A stretch of DNA of 11,950 nt from an uncultured beta proteobacterium (GTDB taxonomy: Bacteria > Pseudomonadota > Gammaproteobacteria > Burkholderiales > Burkholderiaceae_C), in assembly GCA_903834645.1 (NCBI GenBank), contig CAILKA010000596.1, forward strand, positions 1 to 11,950. Reading direction: 5' to 3'. The notes beneath the pieces are model-generated. The model saw only the letters and a list, made by a program, of their open reading frames with translations. It did not search any database and was not told the DNA's origin. Shown piece after piece: positions 1 to 6,371 of this stretch (position 1 is the first letter of the stretch; each line of letters opens with the position of its first letter). Both the position numbers and the translations under genes were made by a program.

Positions 1-309
1 GGCCGTCCAACCCTCCAGGAACCTTCCTGGCTTGAACAGCTCCGGGTAAAGGGCAAGGATAGAAAGCCAGACAAACAGGCAGGGGAGGAGCCCTGCGCTC
101 ACGACCAGTGTTCCGAGCGGCCGGAACGCCCGAGCCTTCCCGAAATGGGCCCGAACCGCCGACAGTGATCCCGAACCCGCTTGCCGACTGGCCTCGAGCC
201 AGATGGCCGCAGTGATCAGGCACAGCGACCCCAACAGCAGCAGGTCTCGGGGCTGGCCTCCAAGAAGCCGGCCGGAAATCAAGGAGTCGAAGAGAGCACG
301 ATCCGACAT
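1..309 (-). CDS. Hypothetical inner-membrane protein, N-terminal part (cut by window edge)
   Basis: An open frame starts at an ATG at 309-307 and stays open for 103 codons to the left edge, so the C-terminus is missing. The product is not recognised. The start reads MSDRALFDSLISGRLLGG. Two hydrophobic stretches follow, roughly residues 22-38 (rich in Leu, ending AAIWL) and 67-90 (LVVSAGLLPCLFVWLSILAL), so it is probably an integral inner-membrane protein. A weak CTGAGG sits about 10 bases before the ATG. It begins 68 bases after the trpE stop on the same strand and could be co-transcribed with it. By hand count 28 of 103 codons end in A or T, against 5 of the first 60 in leuS, so codon use differs from the core genes and suggests acquired DNA. 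That the frame is a real gene is likely but unproven. Confidence 0.5.
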   Translation of the reverse strand, partial: MSDRALFDSLISGRLLGGQPRDLLLLGSLCLITAAIWLEASRQAGSGSLSAVRAHFGKARAFRPLGTLVVSAGLLPCLFVWLSILALYPELFKPGRFLEGWTA

Positions 310-377
310 CGTCAGCAGCCTCAGGCGACAGACAACTCATCCTATCGGTCCTGACCTCGGAGGCCGACGGACGGTGC

Positions 378-1853
378 TCAGAACCCCTCTTCCACCAACT
401 CCGCCGCCCGGATCAGCGCCCGCGCCTTGGCCTCCGTCTCGCGCCACTCGGCCTCGGGCACCGAGTCCGCCACCACGCCAGCGGAAGCCTGCACGTAGAG
501 CGTGTTCTGGTGCACGATGCCCGTGCGGATGGCAATGGCCAGGTCCATGTCGCCGGCAAAGCTCAGGTAGCCGCAGGCGCCGCCGTAGATGCCGCGCTTG
601 ACGGGCTCGAGCTCGTCGATGATCTCCATCGCGCGGATCTTGGGCGCACCCGTGAGGGTGCCAGCGGGGAAGGTGGCGCGCAGCACGTCGAGGCTGCTCA
701 GGCCCGGCTGCAGCAGGCCCTCGACGTTGCTCACGATGTGCATCACGTGCGAGTAGCGCTCGATGACGAAGGCGTCGGTCACCTTGACGCTGCCGGTGCG
801 CGCGATGCGGCCGATGTCGTTCCTCGCCAGGTCGATCAGCATCAGGTGCTCGGCGCGCTCCTTGGGGTCGCTCGAGAGCTCGGCCTCCAGGGCCTTGTCC
901 TGCTCGGGCGTGGCCCCGCGCGGACGCGTGCCCGCCAGCGGCCGGATCGTCACCTTGTCGCCCTCGGGCGTGTGCTCCTGGCGCACGAGGATCTCGGGCG
1001 AGGCGCCCACGATCTGGAACTCGCCCATGTCGTAGTAGTACATGTAGGGCGAGGGGTTGAGCGAGCGCAGGGCCCGGTACAGCGACAGCGGGCTTTCGGT
1101 GTAGCGCTTCTTCAGGCGCTGGCCCACCTGCACCTGCATCATGTCGCCCGCGGCGATGTACTCCTTGGCGCGGGCCACCGCGCGCAGGTAGTCGGCACGG
1201 TCGAACTCACGCTCCACCGCATACGAGGGCCCGCGGCGGACGGCCGGCGCCGAGGTGGAAAAGCGCAGCCGGTCCACGAGCTCGCCCAGGCGACGCTTGG
1301 CCCGGAACCAGGCCTCGGGCTGGCTGGGGTCGGCGTAGACGATGAGATACAGCCGCCCGGAGAGGTTGTCGATGACGGCCAGCTCCTCCGTCTGCAGCAG
1401 CAGCACGTCGGGCGTGGGCAGGCCGCCAGGCTTGTCGGTGTGTGCCAGCCGCGGCTCGATGTAGCGCACGGCGTCGTAGCCGAAGTAGCCGGCCAGCCCG
1501 CCGCAAAAGCGTGGCAGGCCGGGCCTGAGCGCCACCTTGAAGCGCGCCTGGTAGGCGGCCACGAAGTCCAGCGGGTTGCCCTCGTGCACCTCCACCACCT
1601 CGCCGTCGGTGACGACCTCGGTGCGAAAGCCCCGCGCCTGCACGCGCGTGCGCGCCGGCAGCCCGATGAAGGAGTAGCGGCCGAAGCGCTCCCCGCCCAC
1701 CACCGACTCCAGCAGGAAGCTGTGCGGGCTGCCGTTGGCGAGCTTGAGGTACAGCGACAGCGGCGTCTCGAGGTCGGCGAAGGCCTCGGCGATCAGCGGG
1801 ATGCGGTTGTAGCCCTGGGCGGCCAGGCTCTTGAATTCGAGTTCGGTGATCAC
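378..1853 (-). CDS. trpE: Anthranilate synthase component I
   Basis: TrpE makes anthranilate from chorismate, the first committed step of tryptophan synthesis, using ammonia delivered by the glutamine amidotransferase TrpG. The 491-residue product has the usual family length. Near the N-terminus LLES (residues 47-50) matches the motif of the tryptophan feedback site. The chorismate-binding half carries GDMMQVQVGQR, the active-site region PKERAEHLMLIDLARND (His336), and PAGTLTGAPK (396-405), then GACGYLSFAGDMDLAIAIRT. The start is GTG at 1853 because the family N-terminus (ITELEFKSLAAQGYNRIPLI) begins right there, with GGGGA a few bases upstream. A 248-base leader precedes it and may carry regulation. 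The next gene downstream is a membrane protein rather than trpG, which is unusual compared with the trpEGDC arrangement of many Burkholderiales. Confidence 0.97.
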   Translation of the reverse strand: MITELEFKSLAAQGYNRIPLIAEAFADLETPLSLYLKLANGSPHSFLLESVVGGERFGRYSFIGLPARTRVQARGFRTEVVTDGEVVEVHEGNPLDFVAAYQARFKVALRPGLPRFCGGLAGYFGYDAVRYIEPRLAHTDKPGGLPTPDVLLLQTEELAVIDNLSGRLYLIVYADPSQPEAWFRAKRRLGELVDRLRFSTSAPAVRRGPSYAVEREFDRADYLRAVARAKEYIAAGDMMQVQVGQRLKKRYTESPLSLYRALRSLNPSPYMYYYDMGEFQIVGASPEILVRQEHTPEGDKVTIRPLAGTRPRGATPEQDKALEAELSSDPKERAEHLMLIDLARNDIGRIARTGSVKVTDAFVIERYSHVMHIVSNVEGLLQPGLSSLDVLRATFPAGTLTGAPKIRAMEIIDELEPVKRGIYGGACGYLSFAGDMDLAIAIRTGIVHQNTLYVQASAGVVADSVPEAEWRETEAKARALIRAAELVEEGF

Positions 1854-1930
1854 GTCGGGTCCCCAAGGGGGCGGACCTGCCGGGTGGCTTGCGTCGGCGC
1901 AGGCGCGGGCGGGTCTGGTCTGTGGAAGCA

Positions 1931-2018
1931 GGCTGCGCGCAGCGGGCGCGCGGCCAGGCGGTCAGGCGGGCGTCGACGAGCGACGCCAGCGCCAGGCTCC
2001 CCGGTCGCGAGGGCGACC
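1931..2018 (-). promoter_or_regulatory. Structured trpE leader: three consecutive hairpins
   Basis: In transcript order the leader contains three hairpins. The first has arms GGTCGC/GCGACC around a 4-base loop (2018-2003). The second has arms GGCGTCG/CGACGCC around CTCGT (1987-1969), with its 5' arm overlapping the second Trp codon of the short frame. The third is GC-rich, with arms GGC-C-GCGCGC and GCGCGC-A-GCC around CCGCT (1955-1931). The third is followed by GCCTGCTTCC rather than a T-run, so intrinsic termination is doubtful. The order (Trp codons in the first arm of one hairpin, a strong hairpin after the stop codon) is what an attenuator would show. I could not demonstrate an alternative antiterminator pairing by eye. 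Confidence 0.3.
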
Positions 2019-2054
2019 TGGGCAAGCGGCAAACAGCCTGCAGACTCCGGACAT
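1962..2054 (-). CDS. Candidate trp leader peptide with two Trp codons (leaderless)
   Basis: A 30-codon frame begins at the ATG at 2054-2052 and ends with TGA at 1964-1962, in the leader of trpE. The peptide ends GAWRWRRSSTPA, with Trp at residues 21 and 23. A TACACT box ends 7 bases before the ATG, so transcription could start at or beside the start codon, as known for the leaderless trpL of Sinorhizobium. A hairpin with arms 1981-1987 and 1969-1975 begins inside the second Trp codon, and a larger GC-rich hairpin (1931-1955) follows the stop. This resembles a ribosome-mediated attenuator. Against it: the Trp codons are not consecutive, the frame is long for a leader, TGG is not rare in GC-rich DNA, and no T-run follows the last hairpin. 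It is an inference from layout. Confidence 0.3.
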   Translation of the reverse strand: MSGVCRLFAACPGRPRDRGAWRWRRSSTPA

Positions 2055-2061
2055 GGAAACG

Positions 2062-2067
2062 AGTGTA
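2062..2067 (-). promoter_or_regulatory. Putative -10 box (TACACT) for the trpE leader transcript
   Basis: On the minus strand TACACT (four of six matches to TATAAT) lies 7 bases before the ATG of the short leader frame and about 210 bases before trpE. No convincing -35 element is visible at the usual distance. It is the best sigma70-type -10 candidate I saw between the deacylase stop and trpE. Confidence 0.35.
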
Positions 2068-2101
2068 GCAGCGGCTGCGCGGCACACCGCAGGGCTCGTA
2101 C

Positions 2102-3103
2102 CTACAGCGGCCGGGACGAGGCCTGCGCCAGGTAGAACCACTCGTGCCCGGGTCGTGCGGTCGGATCCGGGAAGACGATGTAGCCGGGCTCGGCCGCACG
2201 CACCTCGGTGCCGTCGGCGCGCACCGCGATGAGCTCGCCCGCAGCCAGCGGGTCGAAGCTCGTCCAGGTGCGCACGAAGCGGTCGCCCTCGGCGTGTCGG
2301 TCGATGACCTGGGCCAGGCTCAGGCACTCGAAGGGCGCGGCCGGCGGCACCAGCGGCAGCTCGGCCAGACCCAGCAGCGCGATCGTCTGGCGGATCGCGT
2401 GCCAGGCCACCTCAGGGCCGGCGGGATCATCGTGCTGACCGCACTCGAGCGTGACCGCGTAGCCGCCTTGCGAGCGCATGTACTCGGTGGTGCCCACGCC
2501 GTAGGTCGGGTCCTCGATGGCGGCGGCAGCCGCCGCATCGCCGGCCGCGGCGCGCGCCCGGCGGCGCTCGATGCCACCGGCGTAGGAGCTCATCCAGCCG
2601 TCGACGACGCGGTTCGGGCCGACGTGCATCGCCAGTTGCGCCTCCTCGCGCTCGTGCCGGAAGGGCTCGAGCGTGCCGTCGTTGTCGGCAGGCCCGCGCA
2701 GCACGAAGGGGCGGCCGGGGCTGCGAAAGGAGTGCAGGTCCAGCAGCACGTCGTGCGCGGCCAGCAGCGGGCACAGCACGTTGGCGATGCGATCTTCGTC
2801 TTCCAGCGGGCTCGCCACGGGCTGCAGCTTGCGGTTCAGGTTGCGCTCACCGGGCCGGCGCGCGTGCGCGTAGGCCAGCGGGTTGCACACCGGCACGAAG
2901 GTGACCGCACCGCGCACGATCTCGAACTCGCCTCGAGCGAGTTCGGCCACCACGCGCTCGATGCCGCGCGTGCCGCAGGTCTCGTTGCCGTGCACGGCAC
3001 CGGTGACGATGAGCCGCGGCCCGGGCTCGAGACCGCGATAGCCGTGGGATTGCAGATGACGGGTCGCACCCGGGGGGTGCAAGGCGGGAGCGGGTGCGTT
3101 CAT
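2102..3103 (-). CDS. M14-family zinc deacylase (succinylglutamate desuccinylase/aspartoacylase family)
   Basis: A 333-residue metal-dependent hydrolase of the AstE/AspA-like branch of carboxypeptidase family M14, which removes acyl groups from N-acyl amino acids or trims small peptides; the substrate here is unknown. The zinc site is visible: HGNE gives His38 and Glu41, and DLHS gives His124. RNLNR (87-91) matches the substrate-carboxylate-binding motif, and Glu220 in TLECG is the likely general base. There is no signal peptide, so it should be cytoplasmic. I start it at the ATG at 3103 (MNAPAPALHPPG). The longer frame upstream would run through the hairpin terminator of the receptor gene and has no family similarity. 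It lies on the same strand 76 bases after the TonB-dependent receptor, and trpE follows 248 bases later. AstE itself is unlikely, as no ast operon genes are near. Confidence 0.85.
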   Translation of the reverse strand: MNAPAPALHPPGATRHLQSHGYRGLEPGPRLIVTGAVHGNETCGTRGIERVVAELARGEFEIVRGAVTFVPVCNPLAYAHARRPGERNLNRKLQPVASPLEDEDRIANVLCPLLAAHDVLLDLHSFRSPGRPFVLRGPADNDGTLEPFRHEREEAQLAMHVGPNRVVDGWMSSYAGGIERRRARAAAGDAAAAAAIEDPTYGVGTTEYMRSQGGYAVTLECGQHDDPAGPEVAWHAIRQTIALLGLAELPLVPPAAPFECLSLAQVIDRHAEGDRFVRTWTSFDPLAAGELIAVRADGTEVRAAEPGYIVFPDPTARPGHEWFYLAQASSRPL

Positions 3104-3120
3104 GGGCAGTCCAGGAAAGG

Positions 3121-3144
3121 CGAAGGGGCCCGAAGGCCCCTTCG
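3121..3144 (-). terminator. Intrinsic-type terminator after the TonB-dependent receptor gene
   Basis: Perfect 10-base-pair inverted repeat, CGAAGGGGCC and GGCCCCTTCG, around a 4-base loop. Read on the minus strand the loop is TTCG closed by C-G, the very stable C(UUCG)G tetraloop. Transcription from the receptor gene reaches it 36 bases after the stop codon. The following sequence is CCTTTCC, a short T-run only. The left arm ends 18 bases before the start codon of the deacylase gene, so it separates the two genes unless read through. Confidence 0.7.
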
Positions 3145-3145
3145 T

Positions 3146-3167
3146 GAGCCGGCCGGCTCGGCCGGCT
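3146..3167. repeat. GC-rich overlapping palindromes next to the receptor stop codon
   Basis: The stretch contains the 14-base perfect palindrome GAGCCGGCCGGCTC (3146-3159). It overlaps a second inverted repeat, AGCCGGC/GCCGGCT with a 7-base spacer (3147-3167). On the minus-strand transcript it lies between the receptor stop (3180) and the terminator hairpin, and may protect the 3' end or add to termination. The role is inferred. Confidence 0.45.
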
Positions 3168-3179
3168 GGGCCGGTGGAA

Positions 3180-6071
3180 TCAGAAGAACTTGTACTCCAC
3201 GCCAACCTGGAACGAACGACCACGCGGGTCGGCCACGCGCGGCTCCCAGGAGCTGCCCGCGCCGGTGTTGGTGTCCTGCGCGTTGGAGAACGGCGGGTCG
3301 TTGTCGAACAGGTTCTTGATGCCCAACAGCAGCGTCGTGTTGCGGATGCCGCGGTAGCTCACGCTCGCGCCAAAGGTGCTGTAGGGCTTGACCACAGGGT
3401 CCCAGGCCGAAGGCGTGAAGCTCGCACCCACGCCCGGCGGCACATAACCCGCATAGCCGCCGCGGTACAGGTGGTTGACCGTGCCGGTCCAGGCGCCCTC
3501 GGTGTACGAGACGAAAGCCGTGTGCTTCCAGCGGATGCCCAGATCGCCCGAGCGGGTAAAGACGCCGACCTCGCTCGCACCGAACGGCACGCCGGGAACC
3601 AGGCGTGACTTCTTCTCCAGCAGGTAGGACACGTCCAGACCCCCGCTCACGCGCCCGGCCCCGATGCGCCCGTTGCCGCGCAGGCTCACCTCCAGGCCAC
3701 GGGTAATGGTCTCGCCGGCGTTGATCCAGCGCTGGTCGACCTGCACGATGTTGCCCGCGGCGTTGCGGATGAAGCGGTCCTTGAAGAGGGCGTAGTTGGC
3801 CAGCAGGCCGGTGGCGCCAGTCAGGCCCAGCGACTGGATCGTGCCGTCACGCTGGATGCTCCAGTAGTCCACCGCCGCGCTGAACTGCGCGACCGGCTGC
3901 CACACGAAGCCCAGAGCGGTCATGGTCGCATTCTCGGGCCCGAGATTGGACTTGCCGCCGAACAGCGTGTTGAAGGTGATGGCGTTGCAGGGGTTGCCGG
4001 GGGTGCTGTTGACGACGAGCGACGGGCACTTTTCGGGGTCGACCACGCCCACCCCGGTGTAGGGCGACTCGGTCACGCCGTTGTAGAGCTGGTTGAAGGT
4101 CGGCACGCGAAAGCCCGTGCTGTACGAGCCGCGCGCCAGGAATCGGTCATTGGGTGCCCAACGCACGCTGGCCTTCGGGTTGCTCGTGCTGCCAAAGCCC
4201 GTGTAGTTGTCCTGCCGGCCCGACAGGTTCACCTCCAGCCCCTTGGCCACCGGAATGATCACCTCGGCGAAGACGGCACGGATGTCACGCTTGGCACCTG
4301 CCAGGGCGTTGACGTTGTCGAACGGGGCGTTGAAGACCCAGGTGTTGATGTCGCTGGTGTTGACGCTCTGGTTGCCGTCGAACTTGTACTTCTCGGTGCG
4401 CATGTCCACGCCCACGGCAGCGAGCACCTCGCCGGCAGGCAGCTTGAACAGCGGCCCGGAGGCGACGGCGTCGGTCTGCGTCATCGTGAACTTGCCGCCG
4501 TACAGCCGCACGCCACGCGCCGAGATCGCATCGAGCGCACTCAACGCGGCAGCCGACTGCGACTCGCCGGCCAGCAAGAAGGGGTTGAGCACGCCCGTGT
4601 TGATGAGGTTGGCAAAGGGCTTCCAGTAGTGGTAGCCGCTGCCCAGCGTCGACTTGCTCTGGCTCTCGGCAGTGGACATGCCGGCGCGGTAATCCCAGCC
4701 GCCGAAGGGCAGCGGGCCTTCCATGGCGATCAGGTAGCGCGAGGTATCGGTCTGGCTCTGGATCTCGCGCGGGCCGCAGGCCATGCAGCGCCACCGGAAG
4801 GCCAGCGGAAGCCCCCGGTTGGCGGCCAGTTCGGGGAACGCGCCAATCAGGGCGTTGAAGACGCGGTCGTAGCTGGCCCCGGTGCTCGGGTAGGCCAGCC
4901 CGGCGAACGGGCTGGGCGTGGTGGTGCCGTTGGGCAGGGTGATCAAGGCCGTGGCGGCACCGCTGGAGATCTGGTTGTGCGAGAACTCCTTGGCCGAATC
5001 CGAGCGGCCGAGCACCGCCTCGCCGATCAGGTTGTGCTGGCCGAGCTTGAGCGTGCCGCGCAGCACGAGGTTGGTGTTGGTGACGGGCTGCTGGATCACG
5101 GCTGCCTTGCCGTTGTCCCAGGCGCAGCCGAACTGCGCGCCCGCGCCGGCAGCCCAGATCTTCTCGTCGTACGGGCCCATGTCGGGCTGCGAGGCGCAAC
5201 CTGCCTGGCCAGGCAGGTCCAGCGTGTTGATGCCGTTGAGCGTGACGCCGTTGAAGAGCGGGCCGGTGGCGGGGTTGGTCTGCCCCGGCCGGGTGAGTGC
5301 GGTGCGCAGGCCACCGATCGCAAAGAGCGTCGCGTAGGGCGCGCCCCGGGTATCAGGCGACAGGCCGCGGTCGGCCTGGAAGGTGTTGACGAAGGAGCGG
5401 TCGGAACCGCGCAGCTTGGAGTGATCGGACACCGACAGCGTGGCCAGCACGTTGAAGCCCTGCCGGTCGAGGTCGCCCGCGCCGGCGAGCAGGTTCCCGC
5501 GCAGGATGTCGCCACCGCCGGCCTGCGTCATGTCGGCCGTGGCCGAGGCGCGCAGGCCCGTGAAGTTGCGCCGCAGGATGAAGTTGATGACGCCGCCCAC
5601 GGCGTCGGTGCCGTAGATCGAGGAGGCGCCGTCCTTGAGCACTTCCACGCGCTCCACCGCGGCAAAGGGGATCTGGTTGAGGTCGACGATGCCGCCGTTC
5701 AGGCCGTGGGCTGCGATGCGCCGGCCGTTGAGCAGCACGAGCGTGGCGGCCGCGCCCTGGCCGCGCAGGTTGGCGGAGCTCGCGCCGTTGTTGCCGCGGG
5801 CCTGGCCGCTGACGACGTCGGCATTGCTGGCGAGGTTGTCCAGGCCGTTGCCGTTGATGTTGATGACGGAAATCAGCTGCTCGGCGCTCAGGATGCCCTG
5901 TTGCTCGAGCTCCTCGCGCGTGATCACCTGCAGCGGCAGCGCGCCCTCGGTGGCGATGCGCTTGATGCTCGAGCCGGTGATTTCCACTCGCTGCGGTGCA
6001 GCGGTCTGCGCAAAGGCGGACGAGGCAAAGCCGGCCGCCACGATCGCGGCGACGATCGGGGTGAATTTCAT
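3180..6071 (-). CDS. TonB-dependent outer-membrane receptor
   Basis: A 963-residue outer-membrane gated transporter that would take up a large or scarce substrate using energy from TonB-ExbB-ExbD; the substrate is unknown. A signal peptide (MKFTPIVAAIVAAGFASSAFA, AxA cleavage after residue 21) is followed by a possible TonB box (QRVEITGS, 27-34). The plug domain (about 40-170) includes LRGQGAAATLVLLNGRR and KDGASSIYGTDAVGGVINFI. A long beta-barrel follows, with late-barrel signatures such as ASVRWAPNDRFLARGSYSTGFRVPTFNQLY (in parts) and the typical terminal aromatic residue (EYKFF). There is no N-terminal STN signalling domain, so surface signalling through an anti-sigma factor is unlikely. 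Three cysteine pairs lie in the predicted loops: Cys292/316, Cys429/432 and Cys682/695. I choose the ATG at 6071, because AAGGAG at 6085-6080 sits 8 bases before it; the in-frame GTG three codons earlier would touch that site. It looks like the Oar-like/Xanthomonas-type receptors often linked to peptides or saccharides. Confidence 0.93.
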   Translation of the reverse strand: MKFTPIVAAIVAAGFASSAFAQTAAPQRVEITGSSIKRIATEGALPLQVITREELEQQGILSAEQLISVININGNGLDNLASNADVVSGQARGNNGASSANLRGQGAAATLVLLNGRRIAAHGLNGGIVDLNQIPFAAVERVEVLKDGASSIYGTDAVGGVINFILRRNFTGLRASATADMTQAGGGDILRGNLLAGAGDLDRQGFNVLATLSVSDHSKLRGSDRSFVNTFQADRGLSPDTRGAPYATLFAIGGLRTALTRPGQTNPATGPLFNGVTLNGINTLDLPGQAGCASQPDMGPYDEKIWAAGAGAQFGCAWDNGKAAVIQQPVTNTNLVLRGTLKLGQHNLIGEAVLGRSDSAKEFSHNQISSGAATALITLPNGTTTPSPFAGLAYPSTGASYDRVFNALIGAFPELAANRGLPLAFRWRCMACGPREIQSQTDTSRYLIAMEGPLPFGGWDYRAGMSTAESQSKSTLGSGYHYWKPFANLINTGVLNPFLLAGESQSAAALSALDAISARGVRLYGGKFTMTQTDAVASGPLFKLPAGEVLAAVGVDMRTEKYKFDGNQSVNTSDINTWVFNAPFDNVNALAGAKRDIRAVFAEVIIPVAKGLEVNLSGRQDNYTGFGSTSNPKASVRWAPNDRFLARGSYSTGFRVPTFNQLYNGVTESPYTGVGVVDPEKCPSLVVNSTPGNPCNAITFNTLFGGKSNLGPENATMTALGFVWQPVAQFSAAVDYWSIQRDGTIQSLGLTGATGLLANYALFKDRFIRNAAGNIVQVDQRWINAGETITRGLEVSLRGNGRIGAGRVSGGLDVSYLLEKKSRLVPGVPFGASEVGVFTRSGDLGIRWKHTAFVSYTEGAWTGTVNHLYRGGYAGYVPPGVGASFTPSAWDPVVKPYSTFGASVSYRGIRNTTLLLGIKNLFDNDPPFSNAQDTNTGAGSSWEPRVADPRGRSFQVGVEYKFF

Positions 6072-6079
6072 CGGGAACA

Positions 6080-6085
6080 CTCCTT
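6080..6085 (-). promoter_or_regulatory. Ribosome binding site of the TonB-dependent receptor
   Basis: AAGGAG on the minus strand, 8 bases before the ATG at 6071. It decides the start, since the alternative GTG at 6080-6078 overlaps the site itself. A long hairpin (6093-6139) ends only 7 bases upstream. Confidence 0.75.
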
Positions 6086-6092
6086 CGGGGGT

Positions 6093-6139
6093 TTTCCCGG
6101 AGTTTCATGCCCGGCCGGCAGTCCGGGCATTCCGGGAAA
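6093..6139 (-). promoter_or_regulatory. Long hairpin in the 5' untranslated region of the receptor mRNA
   Basis: Two nested perfect inverted repeats stack on each other. The outer arms are TTTCCCGGA (6093-6101) and TCCGGGAAA (6131-6139); the inner arms are ATGCCCGG (6107-6114) and CCGGGCAT (6123-6130). The loop is 8 bases, and there is one 5-base bulge (6102-6106) on one side only. In total 17 pairs can form. In the receptor transcript the structure ends 7 bases before AAGGAG, close enough to influence ribosome access or mRNA stability. I could not match it to a known riboswitch class. Confidence 0.5.
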
Positions 6140-6184
6140 CCCTTGGCTGTCGGGTCCGACCCACAAGCAACCACGCTGGCGTCC

Positions 6185-6241
6185 CCGGCAAAGCCGGCGC
6201 TCGGGCGGCTCGCCCGAACCCGGAGACCCCACGAAATGGGG
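6185..6241. repeat. Three adjacent small inverted repeats in the divergent intergenic region
   Basis: Three perfect stem-loops follow one another. CCGGC-AAA-GCCGG is at 6185-6197, TCGGGCG-GCT-CGCCCGA at 6201-6217, and CCCCA-CGAAA-TGGGG at 6227-6241. A further weak one (GTCGG-GT-CCGAC) lies at about 6149-6160. They sit between the receptor and hpf genes and fold on either strand. Their function is unknown; they could be protein-binding palindromes or part of a structured leader. Confidence 0.5.
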
Positions 6242-6264
6242 CCGCAAAGCGTGCATCCTTGCGC

Positions 6265-6293
6265 TTGCCACCCACCCTGATCAGGCGCACACT
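6265..6293 (+). promoter_or_regulatory. Putative sigma70 promoter for hpf
   Basis: TTGCCA (6265-6270, five of six matches to the -35 consensus) is separated by 17 bases from CACACT (6288-6293, three of six to the -10). A perfect palindrome, CCTGATCAGG (6276-6285), lies in the spacer and could be an operator. No sigma54 element (GG-N10-GC type) with a good match was found. Confidence 0.3.
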
Positions 6294-6317
6294 GGCCCGG
6301 CACAGGACCCTTCGCAA

Positions 6318-6360
6318 TGGCAGGGCACGAGGCCCGGCCACCCAGGGCCCTGCCCTGCCA
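6318..6360 (+). promoter_or_regulatory. Hairpin immediately upstream of the hpf ribosome binding site
   Basis: Perfect 9-base inverted repeat TGGCAGGGC (6318-6326) and GCCCTGCCA (6352-6360), enclosing a smaller repeat GGCCC/GGGCC (6331-6335 and 6345-6349). The outer arm ends exactly where TAGGAGG (6361-6367), the Shine-Dalgarno sequence of hpf, begins. In the mRNA this could affect translation start or serve as a regulator target. On the opposite strand the receptor mRNA has a similar arrangement. The role is inferred. Confidence 0.45.
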
Positions 6361-6371
6361 TAGGAGGCTCA

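Noticed and set aside
510..2135. Plus-strand open frame of 541 codons antisense to trpE
   Set aside because: Its composition (Val, Ala, His, Arg, Gly, Gln-rich with no fold signature) is typical of an antisense shadow of a GC-rich gene. trpE on the other strand is unmistakable.
2105..3223. Longer start for the M14 deacylase, 40 codons upstream of 3103
   Set aside because: The extension would be translated from the receptor's 3' end, palindromes and terminator hairpin, and has no family similarity.
2144..3319. Plus-strand open frame antisense to the M14 deacylase
   Set aside because: It is a shadow frame. The opposite strand carries the zinc-site motifs of the real gene.
6227..6250. A stem with a GAAA-containing loop followed by CCGCAAAGC, recalling part of the cyclic-di-GMP (GEMM) riboswitch
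   Set aside because: The other half of the conserved core (GGGCAAACC-like segment) and the second paired region are not found at the right places, so the likeness is probably chance.
6081..6371. Cobalamin riboswitch upstream of the TonB receptor
   Set aside because: No B12-box-like sequence (GCCACTG type) was found on the minus strand, and the receptor is not BtuB-like in length or motifs.
6072..6371. Fur box upstream of the receptor
   Set aside because: No AT-rich GATAATGATAATC-type repeat is visible; the region is GC-rich throughout.
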